Assembly (NCBI GenBank): GCA_030770535.1
Contig: JASVEC010000027.1
Location: 186,001-250,000, forward strand
DNA length: 64,000 nt
Reading direction: 5' to 3'
Source of the DNA: Batkoa obscura
Taxonomy: Eukaryota; Entomophthoromycota; Entomophthoromycetes; Entomophthorales; Batkoaceae
The first letter of the stretch is position 1, and each line of letters opens with the position of its first letter. Of this stretch, positions 10,762-20,818 are shown piece after piece. A program made the translations under genes and the position numbers. The notes beneath the pieces are model-generated. The model was not told the DNA's origin and ran no database searches. It saw only the letters and a list, made by a program, of their open reading frames with translations.

Positions 10762-11303
10762 TTATTTTTCTCTTGTAAAAATAAGTGCAATATTTTCCCT
10801 GGACACTCTACATAAGGTCCTCCATAATCCGCCCTAAATCTATTAACTGAAAGAATATAGGCGCCTTTTATTAATCTTGGTGTCATTATATTAAATTCCT
10901 CTTTATTTTAAATGTTTAAATACTCTATCACCACATCAGTCCAAACTCCAAGTCCAATCCAATTCATAATATCACAATAAGTTTATTGATCTTTTCTTAA
11001 CATTTCACTAGTTAAATCCTCAATCTTATTAATCCCTGATGATAGAATAAAATGACTTTTAGAGCTTACTATTGTCTATTGTCATGAAATTAGTAATTAA
11101 CATTAGATTGATAGTGTTTTATACTGACAATTATTTCTACATTTAGTTTATTATCTTTGCATAAATCAATACTTTGTTTACATGTTATATCGGAATTCGT
11201 ATAAATATCACCATTTAAATATAATTGAATATATCGAAAATAATCTGCTTTTAATATTTTTAATGGCAAGAAATTAAATGCTTCATAGATTTCTATTGGC
11301 ATA
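10762..11303 (-). pseudogene. GT32 glycosyltransferase relic, 5'-truncated by a family A element
   Basis: Decayed copy of the GT32 gene at 16.2-17.1 kb. Readable blocks in order are IEIYEAFNFLPLKILKADYF, IYTNSD (DXD region), VSIKHYQ, then in other frames DLTSEMLRKDQ, a stop codon, YCDIMNW, GVWTDVVIEYLNI and a divergent C-terminus. The first third of the gene is missing: homology stops exactly where a family A element (11304-11404) begins, and beyond that lies a family B element. The stop after LRKDQ sits at the same alignment position as in the 16 kb copy. Not functional. Confidence 0.85.
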
Positions 11304-11404
11304 TGAGGATGTATTTTTTTTATTTAAGAATTTTACTAACAATCTTTCCGCTGAAATAGTGCTTAAAAATGGAAAAAATAATGAAGCCAAAAAAAACACC
11401 CTCA
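11304..11404 (+). mobile_element. Family A miniature inverted-repeat element, copy A1
   Basis: About 101 bp, T(G/A)GGGATGTATTTTTTT at one end and AAAAAACACCCTCA at the other, flanked by TA on both sides. It is inserted in the GT32 relic, at a point that in the 16 kb copy reads ...CATATG.... Confidence 0.88.
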
Positions 11405-11411
11405 TATACTG

Positions 11412-11954
11412 TGAAATATTGCTTTATCAGCTCTCGGATTAATTATAACATAATAATCACTTAAATTGTTTACAAAACTAGTTGTAGTCTTGTATTCAAT
11501 TTGACCACAATTCATGTGACGCAATCAATCCGAAGTTCCTTATTTAGATTTGATGTGAGAATTGCTACCACTTGATCACGAAGAACCTATTGTCCACGTT
11601 TTAATGTCCATACTTGGCAACGATAATAAGGAATAACTGTTATCATGTTCCTTATATATAGTCACCCAGTTGGAGTATAAAAGAGATTCTTCAACATACT
11701 AACTCGAGGCTTTTTAATTGAATTATCTCCTGATATCGTACCTTTAATAAAGCCATTAAGTCTTATAGTATTTTACATAGATTTTACATTAGTATTTTCT
11801 ATTCTATTTGTTTTACATAGTTCGTAGCTTATTGGGTACTATTCCTATTAACTTAAATCTATCTTAGTTACATAAACTAAGACCTTTTGACTTACAGCCA
11901 GTTAATTAAGCTAGAACTGCTTTTAACTCCAACCACTGAGTACCAACTTTTACA
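11412..11954 (+). mobile_element. Family B inverted-repeat element, copy B3 (longest)
   Basis: 543-bp non-coding element flanked by ATACTG on both sides (11406-11411 and 11955-11960). It starts TGAAATATTGCTTTATCAGC and ends CCAACTTTTACA. It shares long blocks with the copies at 18457-18914 and 19387-19843, for example CTCTCGGATTAATTATAA and GTATAAAAGAGATTCTTCAA. This copy has extra internal sequence around 11570-11680 that the others lack. Confidence 0.82.
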
Positions 11955-11960
11955 ATACTG

Positions 11961-12511
11961 AAATTAACTTAAATAAAAAATTTAAATTTAATAAAAATAT
12001 AATTAAAATTAGCTGTATAAAAAGATTTTGCTTAAAAACTAGTATCAGGTTTAAACTTTTATTAGTTAAAATTTTTAATTTTTAAAAACAATAATTTTAA
12101 TATTTTAATATATATATATATATTTAAACTGTAATAACAACACTTAACTAACTTATAATTGTTTGTATTGTTATTTTTTATTTTTTATTTTTTATTTTTT
12201 ATTTTTTATTTTTTATTTTTTATTTTTTATTTTTTTATAATTATAATTATTTTAAAAAAATTTATAAAACTTCCAGCCATTTTGTAAAATTATTTTTTAA
12301 AGCTATTTATTATTTATTTTATAACTTTAATGTATTTATTGATATGATTTCATTAAAAGAAGGAAAAAACTTTTATAAAAAAACTAACAAATATATAACA
12401 ATTTACTATTACTGAGTTCTTATAATAAAACTAAATAACATAAAAATAGAAAAATTTGGTCATTATTTTATTCTACCATTTTATCAACTTTTTTATTCTG
12501 TTAGCTACATA
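11961..12511. other. Intergenic with ATTTTTT heptamer repeat
   Basis: AT-rich. Contains a TA run at about 12110-12121 and the ATTTTTT repeat listed separately. No gene seen. Confidence 0.6.
12173..12236. repeat. ATTTTTT heptamer microsatellite
   Basis: About nine head-to-tail units of the 7-mer ATTTTTT, almost pure. Confidence 0.9.
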
Positions 12512-12612
12512 TGGGGATGTATCTTTTTGTTTAAGAAATTTGCTAACACGTTTTCCGCTCAAATAGCACTTAAAAAATGGAAAAAGTAATGAAACTAAAA
12601 AAAACATCCTCA
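12512..12612 (+). mobile_element. Family A element, copy A2
   Basis: 101 bp, TGGGGATGTAT... to ...AACATCCTCA, TA on the left flank. It lies immediately downstream of the 3' end of the Tvp15-like gene at 12623-13123 (11 bp from its stop). Confidence 0.88.
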
Positions 12613-12622
12613 TTTATTCAAG

Positions 12623-13123
12623 CTAATTTGGTACAATTTTGATATCTATTTCGTTTGGATTAGATAATAAATTATCAGTAGTAGACAAAGGTTGATAACA
12701 AGGAAGAATAGAGTGTGAATTATCATTATTATCCGGATCATCACCCTTTATAGGCATATAAGGAGACTCGATTTCTTTATAACAAAAAGAGATTATAAAA
12801 GTGATGATTGCAATAATACCAATAACTACAATATTAACAATGCCACACCAGATAAGATTGAATGATAAAATCGAAAGAATGGCGTAAACTAAGCTTCTAC
12901 CAAGTGGATACATATAGAACTTAAAATGTTCAAGATAGTATGGTTTGACTAATGGTATTTCGGATATCAATACAAAATGAGCTAATATATAACGTAAAAT
13001 GGATAGCACAATGCCTTGGCCATAATTCGAATAATAATTACTAGTTTCAAATACACTTATAGCTAGTACTATGCCAACAAAGATGTTAGCACACATTGAA
13101 AAAATTCTTAATCCTTTATTCAT
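12623..13123 (-). CDS. COPI-associated (Tvp15-like) four-helix membrane protein, paralogue 1
   Basis: 166-aa single-exon membrane protein with four hydrophobic segments (about residues 10-25, 40-55, 78-92 and 97-115) and a hydrophilic acidic tail ending DIKIVPN. The pattern RIFSMCANIFVGIVLAIS, then LAHFVLISEIPLVKP, then FKFYMYPLGRSLVY fits the COPI-associated/Tvp15 family of Golgi membrane proteins, in which the GR..Y motif opens helix 3. It is about 60% identical by eye to the protein at 14448-14954. The tail motif LPCYQPLSTTDNLLS is shared with it (LPSYEPLSTDDNLLS), so the cytosolic tail is under selection too. Golgi location is inferred from the family. Confidence 0.75.
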   Translation of the reverse strand: MNKGLRIFSMCANIFVGIVLAISVFETSNYYSNYGQGIVLSILRYILAHFVLISEIPLVKPYYLEHFKFYMYPLGRSLVYAILSILSFNLIWCGIVNIVVIGIIAIITFIISFCYKEIESPYMPIKGDDPDNNDNSHSILPCYQPLSTTDNLLSNPNEIDIKIVPN

Positions 13124-14172
13124 TGTAAGTTTGATATTAAAAATATGTTTTTTTATTATTATAAAATATTAAAGTTCAATACTTCTTTTAATGCTATTTA
13201 TATCCCTCTTTAATATTTACTTAACCAGTTACAATTTACCATTAAGTTTTTTAAATAGAATTCAACTTCCCTTGGCATAATTCAATATCAATGATGTAGC
13301 TATTTTTTTATTAAATTTATTTGGATCTTCAGGTTACCAACTACCTTTTTTAATATGTTCACATGCTCCTATAGAATTTTATACAAATTCATTTATCTGT
13401 TTAAATTTTATATGTATATCAATTACTTTATTGATTCATAGATAAATTCTATTTAAGTTTATAATCCATACTATGTACAATCTCTTTTGAGAATAATATT
13501 GACATCACTTTCTTATAGATATGAAAAGCAGCCAACTCATATTAAATAACCTTGAATGTAGATTTTATAATTTTAATTACTTCAATATATCATTAGTGCT
13601 TTTAATATAAAAAAATCCTACATTTGAAGCTTTTTCTACTTACATAAAAAGGATAATGTTAATGCCATAACAAATTCAATTAGCTTCTGATGTAATCAGC
13701 ATATTCGATAATTTTGAAAGTGTTTTACTCTTTTAAATTCAATTTAATGGTAAGAATATTAAATCACCTTACTTTCAAACATAAAAAATATTTACTATTG
13801 CAATCAATGACTTTTAAATTAATTTTAACCCAAAAAGTCAGGCTGCTTTGTAAATTGCCCTATAACAATTAAAATTTTAACTTGGAATGCCAAGAGTCCA
13901 TAATGACCAATCCAAGTTATTCAAATCAAGCTATACAAATTAGTCAGGTTATTAAAATGTTTAAAAAAAACTATAATATATAGCTAAAAAGGTTCTTAAT
14001 AGTTTACTATTAATGTAATATTATTCTAAGTAAAAAGTAGATAAATCATAAAGTTACTGCGATTTTTTATCGATTTTGGAATTGATATTTTATGGATTCT
14101 TATTATCATAATCATATATTATACTATAATATTAATTAATGAGATCAAAGGTAATTTATCGAATCCCAATTA
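13124..14172. other. Intergenic between the two Tvp15-like genes; faint repeat traces
   Basis: About 1 kb. Around 13320-13360 the minus strand reads a KKGSW-stop-PED-like string that recalls the C-terminus of GT32 proteins, too weak to call. A 33-bp stretch at 13832-13864 recurs imperfectly at about 20050-20082. Confidence 0.4.
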
Positions 14173-14271
14173 AGGGTGTTTTTTTTTGGCTTCATTATTT
14201 TTTCCATTTTTAAGCGCTATTCCAGCGCAAAGATTGCTAATAAAATTTTTAAACAAAAAAATACATCCCCA
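14173..14271 (-). mobile_element. Family A element, copy A3
   Basis: 99 bp in reverse orientation, GGGTGTTTTTTTTTGGC... to ...AATACATCCCCA, with TA on the left. Confidence 0.87.
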
Positions 14272-14447
14272 ATTTATTAAGATTATTTACCTTGATTTTT
14301 AGTATTCATTTTTATAAAGACAAAAAATTAAAAATATGATAAATATTGTATAGTATATATTAAATTTACACTATAAATTGGTAATATTATCTAATATTTA
14401 TAGAAAATAGAATTATATTAATATTTAAATAATAATCTTTATTCAAG

Positions 14448-14954
14448 TTAATTGGACATAACTTTAATATCTACTTCATTTGGGATGGACAATAAATTAT
14501 CATCAGTAGATAGAGGTTCATAAGAAGGAAGAACAGACTCTGAATTATTATTGGTTAATTCCTCTTCTTTAATAGGTAAATAAGGTGATTCCTTTCCCTT
14601 ATAACAAAGGGAAATAATCAATGTAATTAAAGCAATAGAACCAACCACAGATATATTAACGATACCATACCACATAGTGTTAAAAGACAAAATAGCAAGG
14701 AAGCCATAGGTGAAACATCTACCAAGTGGGAACATATAGAATTTAAAATTTTCAACAAAAAATGGTTTTAATAATGGGATTTCCGATAATAATACAAAAT
14801 GAGCTAATAAATAACGTGAGATTAAAATGACAGTATTTTGGCCAAAATGATCATATCGACGATATGGATCACTCGATTCGGCTATACTTATTGCTACTGT
14901 TATACCTACTATAAGGTTCAATAATGTTGAAAATATTCTTAATCCTTTAGACAT
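14448..14954 (-). CDS. COPI-associated (Tvp15-like) four-helix membrane protein, paralogue 2
   Basis: 168-aa single-exon paralogue of the protein at 12623-13123. It starts MSKGLRIFSTLLNLIVGITV and has LLAHFVLLSEIPLLKP and FKFYMFPLGRCFTYGF, then helix 4 and the acidic tail ending DIKVMSN. Four predicted transmembrane helices with both ends cytosolic fit the Tvp15/COPI-associated family of late-Golgi membrane proteins. It is a tandem duplicate in the same orientation, with about 1.3 kb of decayed sequence between the copies. A third, intron-containing relative lies at 38.9-39.5 kb on the other strand. The single-exon structure here against two introns there suggests intron loss or a retrocopy origin in this pair. 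Confidence 0.75.
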   Translation of the reverse strand: MSKGLRIFSTLLNLIVGITVAISIAESSDPYRRYDHFGQNTVILISRYLLAHFVLLSEIPLLKPFFVENFKFYMFPLGRCFTYGFLAILSFNTMWYGIVNISVVGSIALITLIISLCYKGKESPYLPIKEEELTNNNSESVLPSYEPLSTDDNLLSIPNEVDIKVMSN

Positions 14955-16166
14955 ATCGATTTTAATAATTTAATGTTTAGTTGGCTATTTGTTTGTTATA
15001 TATGCTTTTTTATAAACACTGTCTGTCCAATAATAAGTTAATGTTTGAGCTTTGCCAAGGATTTATTCTTTTAAAGGTTAAGTAATAATTTGATTTATTT
15101 AGATGGTTTAATGTTTCAACTACTTAAGAGAACAACATTCCGATATTATTCGTTCAATATCATATGTTTGATATGAATAACTGATAATCACCATAAACTA
15201 ACAGTAAATTAATTAATTAATGCCAAGAGCAAGTTGAGTTTATAACCGATATCTATGGTTTAGAAATTTATATAACATCAAACTTCAACCTATAAATTTT
15301 TTTAAATAAAATTATTTGAATTGATTTATTTTGTATATTATTTATATGAAGTGTAAATGAATATTATTAACTTGTTTCAAAATCTAAAATAGTATATTGA
15401 TTATAAATTATCCTAATAGTTTCTTGAACTTACAAACACTAACTATATTGAAAGTATCATATAAACAAAGTTCATATTTAAAAATGATAAGTATTTTATA
15501 TGATAAATTAGAAGCAAAATCAAATTAAAATAGGGTATGATGAGGAAATTTTTATATTCAGATAATGAAAGCTTACATACTCATATATTAAAATAGAGTA
15601 TCCTGAATATTAAATAACAGCTCTATTTTTATACAGTTGTAAATTATAAGATTCCTTAATTTTAATTTGTTTAGATTATATATTTATAAACTTTTATTTT
15701 ATTGATCTAATACTCCTTAAAATAAGCTATAAATAAAGAGTATTGAAAGTAAAATAACATTGGCTTTGTCAAATTGAATATACTTTAAAGATATTTACCT
15801 TTTTTTATTTGGATTTGGTATTTTATATTTTAATAATAAATAATGAAATACACTCAGTTTATTATTAGTTATTGGTTTAACTTTAATTACTTTATTAACT
15901 TATTTTTTATTTTTTATTTTAATTAACTATTATTCTTTTTTTATATTAATTTTTATTTTATAAAAAGCATTATTGAAATTTAAACAATAAGTATAGCTGG
16001 ATAATAATTATCATTTAAAATTATATGTATTTATTTTAATCGTTAATAAAATAAAATAAAATAAAATAAAATTCAAATCTCTATTCTTTTTAATAATAAT
16101 TTATAATTTAGTATAATAAACTAATTACTATATATATTATATATAAAAATTAACTATTCAATCCAA
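14955..16166. other. Intergenic, no gene seen
   Basis: AT-rich with a short AATAAAATAAAATAAAATAA run at about 16047-16070. No recognised element. Confidence 0.6.
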
Positions 16167-17103
16167 TTAATCCTCTCTAGCAAATATTAATGAATCTTCA
16201 CTTTTCCAAGAACCAGAAAATTGCTGTAATACTTTACCAAAGTAATTAATATTAGGATCGTCATGACCAAAATTAAACCCAGTCAATGGTAGGATATAAA
16301 CACCTTTAAATAATTTAGGTGTAATAATATCAAATTCTCTTTTATCATTGACATTTAAATATTCCAACACACTATCGGTCCAAATACCAGGTCCAGTCCA
16401 ATTCATAACATCACAATAGGTCTATTGATCTTTCTTTAACATTTCACTAGTTAAATCCTTAATCTTATTAGTCACTGATAATAGAATAGGATGACCTTTA
16501 GAACTTGTTATTGACCATTGAGTAAATTGAACGTCTCTAGCAAATGCACCTACACCATTACATTTATATTCGGAATCTGGTTGATAATATTCTATACTAA
16601 TAATCATTTCGATTCCTTGATTATTATCTTTCCATAAATCAATACTTTGTTTGCATATTGTATCTGAGTCTGTATAAATACCACCATTTAAATATAATTG
16701 AATATATCGAAAATAATCTGCTTTTAATATTTTTAATGGCAAAGAATTAAATGCTTCATAAATCTCTTTAGACATATGTTGTTTTACTATATCATCGACT
16801 TTATTATCTTCATAAACCGTGAAATTATAATCTGGATTTTTAATAGTCCAACTAGCAATGTTGTTGGATGGGATAATCTTTTCAGGTTTTTTGATTGTGA
16901 AGATTTGCTTTGGGATAGGCTTATAGCCATAAACTCTTTTTTCTAAAATTATTAGTATCACTATTTGTATTAAAACTTATAAATTTACTTAAACCATCAA
17001 CTTGATTCGATTTAAAATTATTATAAAAGATAATTGACAATACAAAAATAAAGGATAATAAAGTAATAATTCGAGTTTTTTTGGTTTTTAAATTGAATAG
17101 CAT
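16167..17103 (-). pseudogene. GT32 glycosyltransferase pseudogene (nearly full length)
   Basis: Full-length relative of the intact GT32 gene at 4644-5543, in three open pieces. The N-terminal signal anchor (17103 to about 16950, KTKKTRIITLLSFIFVLSII) is one frame off from the rest, so there is one frameshift near 16950. The main piece (16961-16422) carries LKILKADYFRYIQLYLNGG, IYTDSDT (DXD intact), ARDVQFTQW and SSKGHPIL. A single in-frame TAG at 16422-16424 interrupts it, at the position where the intact gene has Trp (TSWNNCD). The same frame continues through VMNWTGPGIWTD to a C-terminus ending FARED. Motif conservation is otherwise good, so inactivation looks recent. Stop-codon readthrough is a less likely alternative. 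Confidence 0.85.
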
Positions 17104-18006
17104 TTTATCGTCTTTAATGAAATTCCGAAATTATTTTAAGAAAGTTTATAAATGTAAAATGTAAATCATTATATACTATACATCATAAATATAAAGTTGT
17201 AATAAGAACATTATAAATATAAGAATATAAGAACATTATAAATATAAGAATATAAGAATATTTTTATAAAATAGTTATAAAAAAAAGTGATTACAAGCAG
17301 GTATTTAAAAGAAAAGTATTTTTTCTTTTTATTATTATTATTGTTAATTTGGTAAATTTAATCTTTTTTAATGTTCTTAAAACTATTTATAAATCTTTAT
17401 GTTATATTTATCTTAATATTTATTCTTAAGAAGGTGATAAAACAGTTAAATAATTTAGAATCAATACTTAATATCTTTTAGAAATAAAATAGAATAAAAT
17501 AAAATAAAATAATAAAAGTATATTTAATTTAAATAATATGGAGAACCTTAATTTTTCTTAATATGATGAATTTTAAATTAAAAAGCTCACTGCACTAGAT
17601 AGCTGACTTCTGATTTATTTTTGATTTCAAGATTCATCTTAATTATTACTTCTATTGAATGCTTAAACTTTTAATTAATGAATAATTAAATTAAACTTAA
17701 AAGCTTTGCTACTATAATATCAATGTATTATTATCAATTCTATCCAATCTGCAAAAATATAATATCAATGTTAAAATATATGGTAAGTTAACCTATTACT
17801 TTTGATGAAAAAAATAGCATCATTAAAGTATATTTTAATAATATGACTTACTACTGGAATAAATAGATGCGTGATAATTAAAGTGGCATTTATTCATTAC
17901 AAATGACATATGAGTAAATGGTTTGATTTATACTATTTGATGTTAAATAGTATAGCTAACTTTTTTTTTCTATATAGATAAATAACTAATAATTGAATTA
18001 TATATA
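17104..18006. other. Intergenic, no gene seen
   Basis: AT-rich. A short imperfect repeat of ATAAATATAAGAATATAAGAA lies at about 17212-17260. No gene recognised. Confidence 0.55.
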
Positions 18007-18107
18007 TGGGGATGTATTTTTATGTTTAAGAATTTCACTAATAGTCTTTCCACTTAAATAGCGCTTAAAAAATAGAAAAAGTGATGAAACCAAAAAAAAC
18101 ACCCCCA
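18007..18107 (+). mobile_element. Family A element, copy A4 (good consensus copy)
   Basis: 101 bp, TGGGGATGTATTTTTATG... to ...AAAACACCCCCA, flanked by TA on both sides. One of the cleanest copies for deriving ends. Confidence 0.9.
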
Positions 18108-18401
18108 TATATTAACAACTTGTCTTTTAACTATGATTAGTTTTTAATAAACTATTTTTAAATATACTTAAAGAAAATTAAAACATTATTTTAACATCAA
18201 ATTTTATTTTTTAATAAGTTTATATATTTAAGCTAGCTTATTTGTTAATTGTGTTAAATTTAACTCAAACTTAGTTAAAAATCTTATTTTATTAAATAAA
18301 TATTAATTTAAATTAACAAAAAGTTTATTAGAAAGTTAAAATTTAAGTATTTTTTAAAAAGTTTATAACAGATTAATCCTTAACATAAAACTAACAACTT
18401 A

Positions 18402-18963
18402 TGGGGATGTATTTTTGTTTAAGAATTTTACTAACAACCTTTCCACTCAAGCAGTGTGAAATATTGCTTTATTTAGCTCTCGGATTGATTATAACACAAC
18501 AATCACTTAAGTTGTTGTGTTCTCAAGTTCAAACACAATCAAACCAGAGTCCCTTATTTTGATTTGCTGCGAGAAATTCTAACTTCATATTGCAAAGAAT
18601 ATTATCTCCTTTTAATGTCCATATTTATTGGAGTATAAAAGAGATTCTTCAATATGATAACTCGAGGTTTTTTAATTGGATTACTCCCTGACAACGTATC
18701 ATTAATAAAGTCACTAAGTCTTTCAGACAACATCTTATATAGATTTTACGGTAGTATCTTCCATTGTATTTGTTTACATAATTCGTAGCTTATTACGTAC
18801 TATTTCTATTAAGTTAAGTCTATCTTAGTTACATAAACTAAGACCGTTCGACTCAAGGCAAGTTAATTAAGCAAGAGTAGCTTTTAACTTCGACCACAAG
18901 TATCAACTTTCACAGCAGTGCTTAAAAGATGGAAAAAGTAATGAAACCAAAAAAAACATCCCA
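18402..18963 (+). mobile_element. Family A element, copy A5, split by a family B element
   Basis: The first half (18402-18456) ends in CACTCAAGCAGTG. The second half resumes at about 18915 with GCAGTGCTTAAAAGATGG and runs to AAACATCCCA. Removing 18457-18914 and one GCAGTG restores a family A copy of normal length. Confidence 0.88.
18457..18914 (+). mobile_element. Family B element, copy B1, nested in A5
   Basis: 458 bp, TGAAATATTGCTTTATTTAGC... to ...CAACTTTCACA, with GCAGTG duplicated on both sides (18451-18456 and 18915-18920). Non-coding. The ends form a short inverted repeat (TGTGAAA/TTTCACA if two flanking bases are counted). Confidence 0.88.
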
Positions 18964-19110
18964 TTATATTGTACTTTAAAAAAAGATTTTCATTTACTAA
19001 AAATCTTAAATATTTTATAAAAACATACACTTTATAATTATTATACCAATCAATAAATAGTATTTGTTTATATTAAACAAAACATGTTTATTTAAAAAGC
19101 TTTATGAAAA

Positions 19111-19204
19111 TGTTTTTTTTGGTTTCATTACTTTTTCCATCTTTTAAGCACTGCTTGAGTGGAAAGATTATTAGTAAAACCCTTAAACAAAAAAATACAT
19201 CCCC
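19111..19204 (-). mobile_element. Family A element, copy A6, one end lost
   Basis: 94 bp, reverse orientation, TGTTTTTTTTGGTTTCATTA... to ...AAATACATCCCC. The outer GGGG of the left end is missing. Confidence 0.85.
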
Positions 19205-19386
19205 TTATCTAAAAAAAGAGCTATTTATAAAGTAATTTATAAAATAATGTGACCTTAATTTATGCAAAAATCAGGCCACAGGCTATAATAATAGTTTTGT
19301 CAAAATTTATAAAAAATTATTTTTAAATTTTAAATTTTAAATTTTACTTTTGCCATAAATTAGTTAATTTTATTTATAATCACTAA

Positions 19387-19843
19387 TGTGAAAGTTGGTA
19401 CTCAGTGGTAGGAGTTAAAAGCAGTTATTGGTTGATTAACTTGCCTCAAGTCGAACGGTCTTAGTTTATGTGACTAGGATAGATTTAAATTAATAAGAAT
19501 AGTGCGTAATAGGCTATGAACTATGTAAAACAAATAGAATAGAAAATACTACTGTAAAATCTACGTAAGACGTTGTCAGGAAGACTTAGTGGCTTTATTA
19601 ATGGTACGATATCAGGGAGTAATTCAGTTAAAAAGCCTCGAATTATCATATTGAAGAATCTCTTTTATACTCTTTGTAATATGAAGTTATAAATTCTCAC
19701 AGAAAATCAAAACAAGGAACTCTGGATTGATTATACCATATGATTTACAGTCAAATTGATTACAAGACTACAGCTAGTTTTGTAAACAAGTTAAATGATT
19801 ATTATCTTATAATTAATCCGAGAGCTGATAAACCGACATTTCA
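19387..19843 (-). mobile_element. Family B element, copy B2
   Basis: 457 bp in reverse orientation, TGTGAAAGTTGGTACTCAGT... to ...CCGACATTTCA, with CACTAA (CACTAATG if extended by two) on both sides. Collinear with B1 and B3 over its length. Confidence 0.86.
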
Positions 19844-20618
19844 CACTAATGATAAAACATTAATTACTTTATATTAGTTTAAAATATCTGTTCAGAAAAT
19901 AGAAATTAATATTATAGTGGAGAGCGTTATAGCTCTATTTAATTTAATCGAATTTTTTTTTGATTGGAATTAATTTCTTGATAATTGGACCAATTTTACA
20001 AAAATTGGTTTTATAGTTGTAGTTAATTACCCTTGGGGCTTGCACTACAAAAAAGGTCAGATTACTTTGTAAATTACCTTATATTTTTTTAGATAAAGAA
20101 AATTAGTAGACATATCTATTAATTCTTCAAATAGATCTAACTCGGATACCTATTTTAGATATATGAAGTTACTTACCTTAAAAGTGGTCTTTGATAATGA
20201 GATGATATTAAATTACACCTCAGTTATTTAACGTACGGGCTTTTGACCATCTATGCTTTGATGGAAGTCTATAATTATTTCAATTTTTTTTTGGATATAG
20301 TGCTAAAAATTGGCATTTACATTAATTATTTCAATAAATTTGACTCCAGCATTTATTTTAAATTATATAAATTTGATTAACTTAGGATTTACATTAAAAA
20401 TTGATATAATATCAAGTTGCTACCTTGGTTATTTGATACAAAAGTATTTATACACTTTTACTTTGATGAGGGTTTATAACTACTTAGAGGAACTTATGGA
20501 TATACTTTTAGACTTACAAGGGCTACTTATCGTATTTCATTTACTTGTTTTCATCTTAATGCTTATATGCTAACTATCTTTGATCTTAAATTGATTTAAG
20601 ATCATATCTATGAGCATA
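19844..20618. other. Degenerate intergenic sequence
   Basis: Includes an 87-codon hydrophobic open frame at 20310-20573 with no recognisable family and no neighbours supporting it. I treat it as chance. Confidence 0.45.
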
Positions 20619-20719
20619 TGGGGGTGTTTTTTTTGGTTTCATTATTTTTTCCATTTTTTAAGCGCTATTTGAGCGGAAAGATTGTTAGTAAAATTCTTAA
20701 ACAAAAAAATACACCCCCA
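20619..20719 (-). mobile_element. Family A element, copy A7 (left of a tandem pair)
   Basis: 101 bp, TGGGGGTGTTTTTTTTGG... to ...AATACACCCCCA, TA on the left and only CA separating it from the next copy. Confidence 0.9.
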
Positions 20720-20721
20720 CA

Positions 20722-20818
20722 TGGGGATGTTTTTTGATTTCATCACTTTTTCCATTTTTCAAGCGCCATTGAGTGGAAAGGCTACTAGTAAAATTCTTAA
20801 ACAAAAAATATATCCCCA
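20722..20818 (-). mobile_element. Family A element, copy A8 (right of a tandem pair)
   Basis: 97 bp, TGGGGATGTTTTTTGATTTC... to ...ATATATCCCCA, TA on the right. Same orientation as A7 but clearly different in sequence, so not a recent tandem duplication. Confidence 0.9.

Noticed and set aside
16422-16424. Intron across the in-frame TAG of the GT32 copy at 16 kb
   Set aside because: No donor/acceptor pair around it would remove the stop while keeping the aligned residues.
18457-18914. Family B as a tRNA-derived SINE
   Set aside because: A CGTTCGACTC stretch resembles a B box, but the A box match is poor, there is no A-rich tail, and short inverted ends with target duplication fit a DNA element better.
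20310-20573. 87-codon hydrophobic open frame
   Set aside because: No family resemblance, surrounded by decayed repeats, composition as expected from T-rich DNA.
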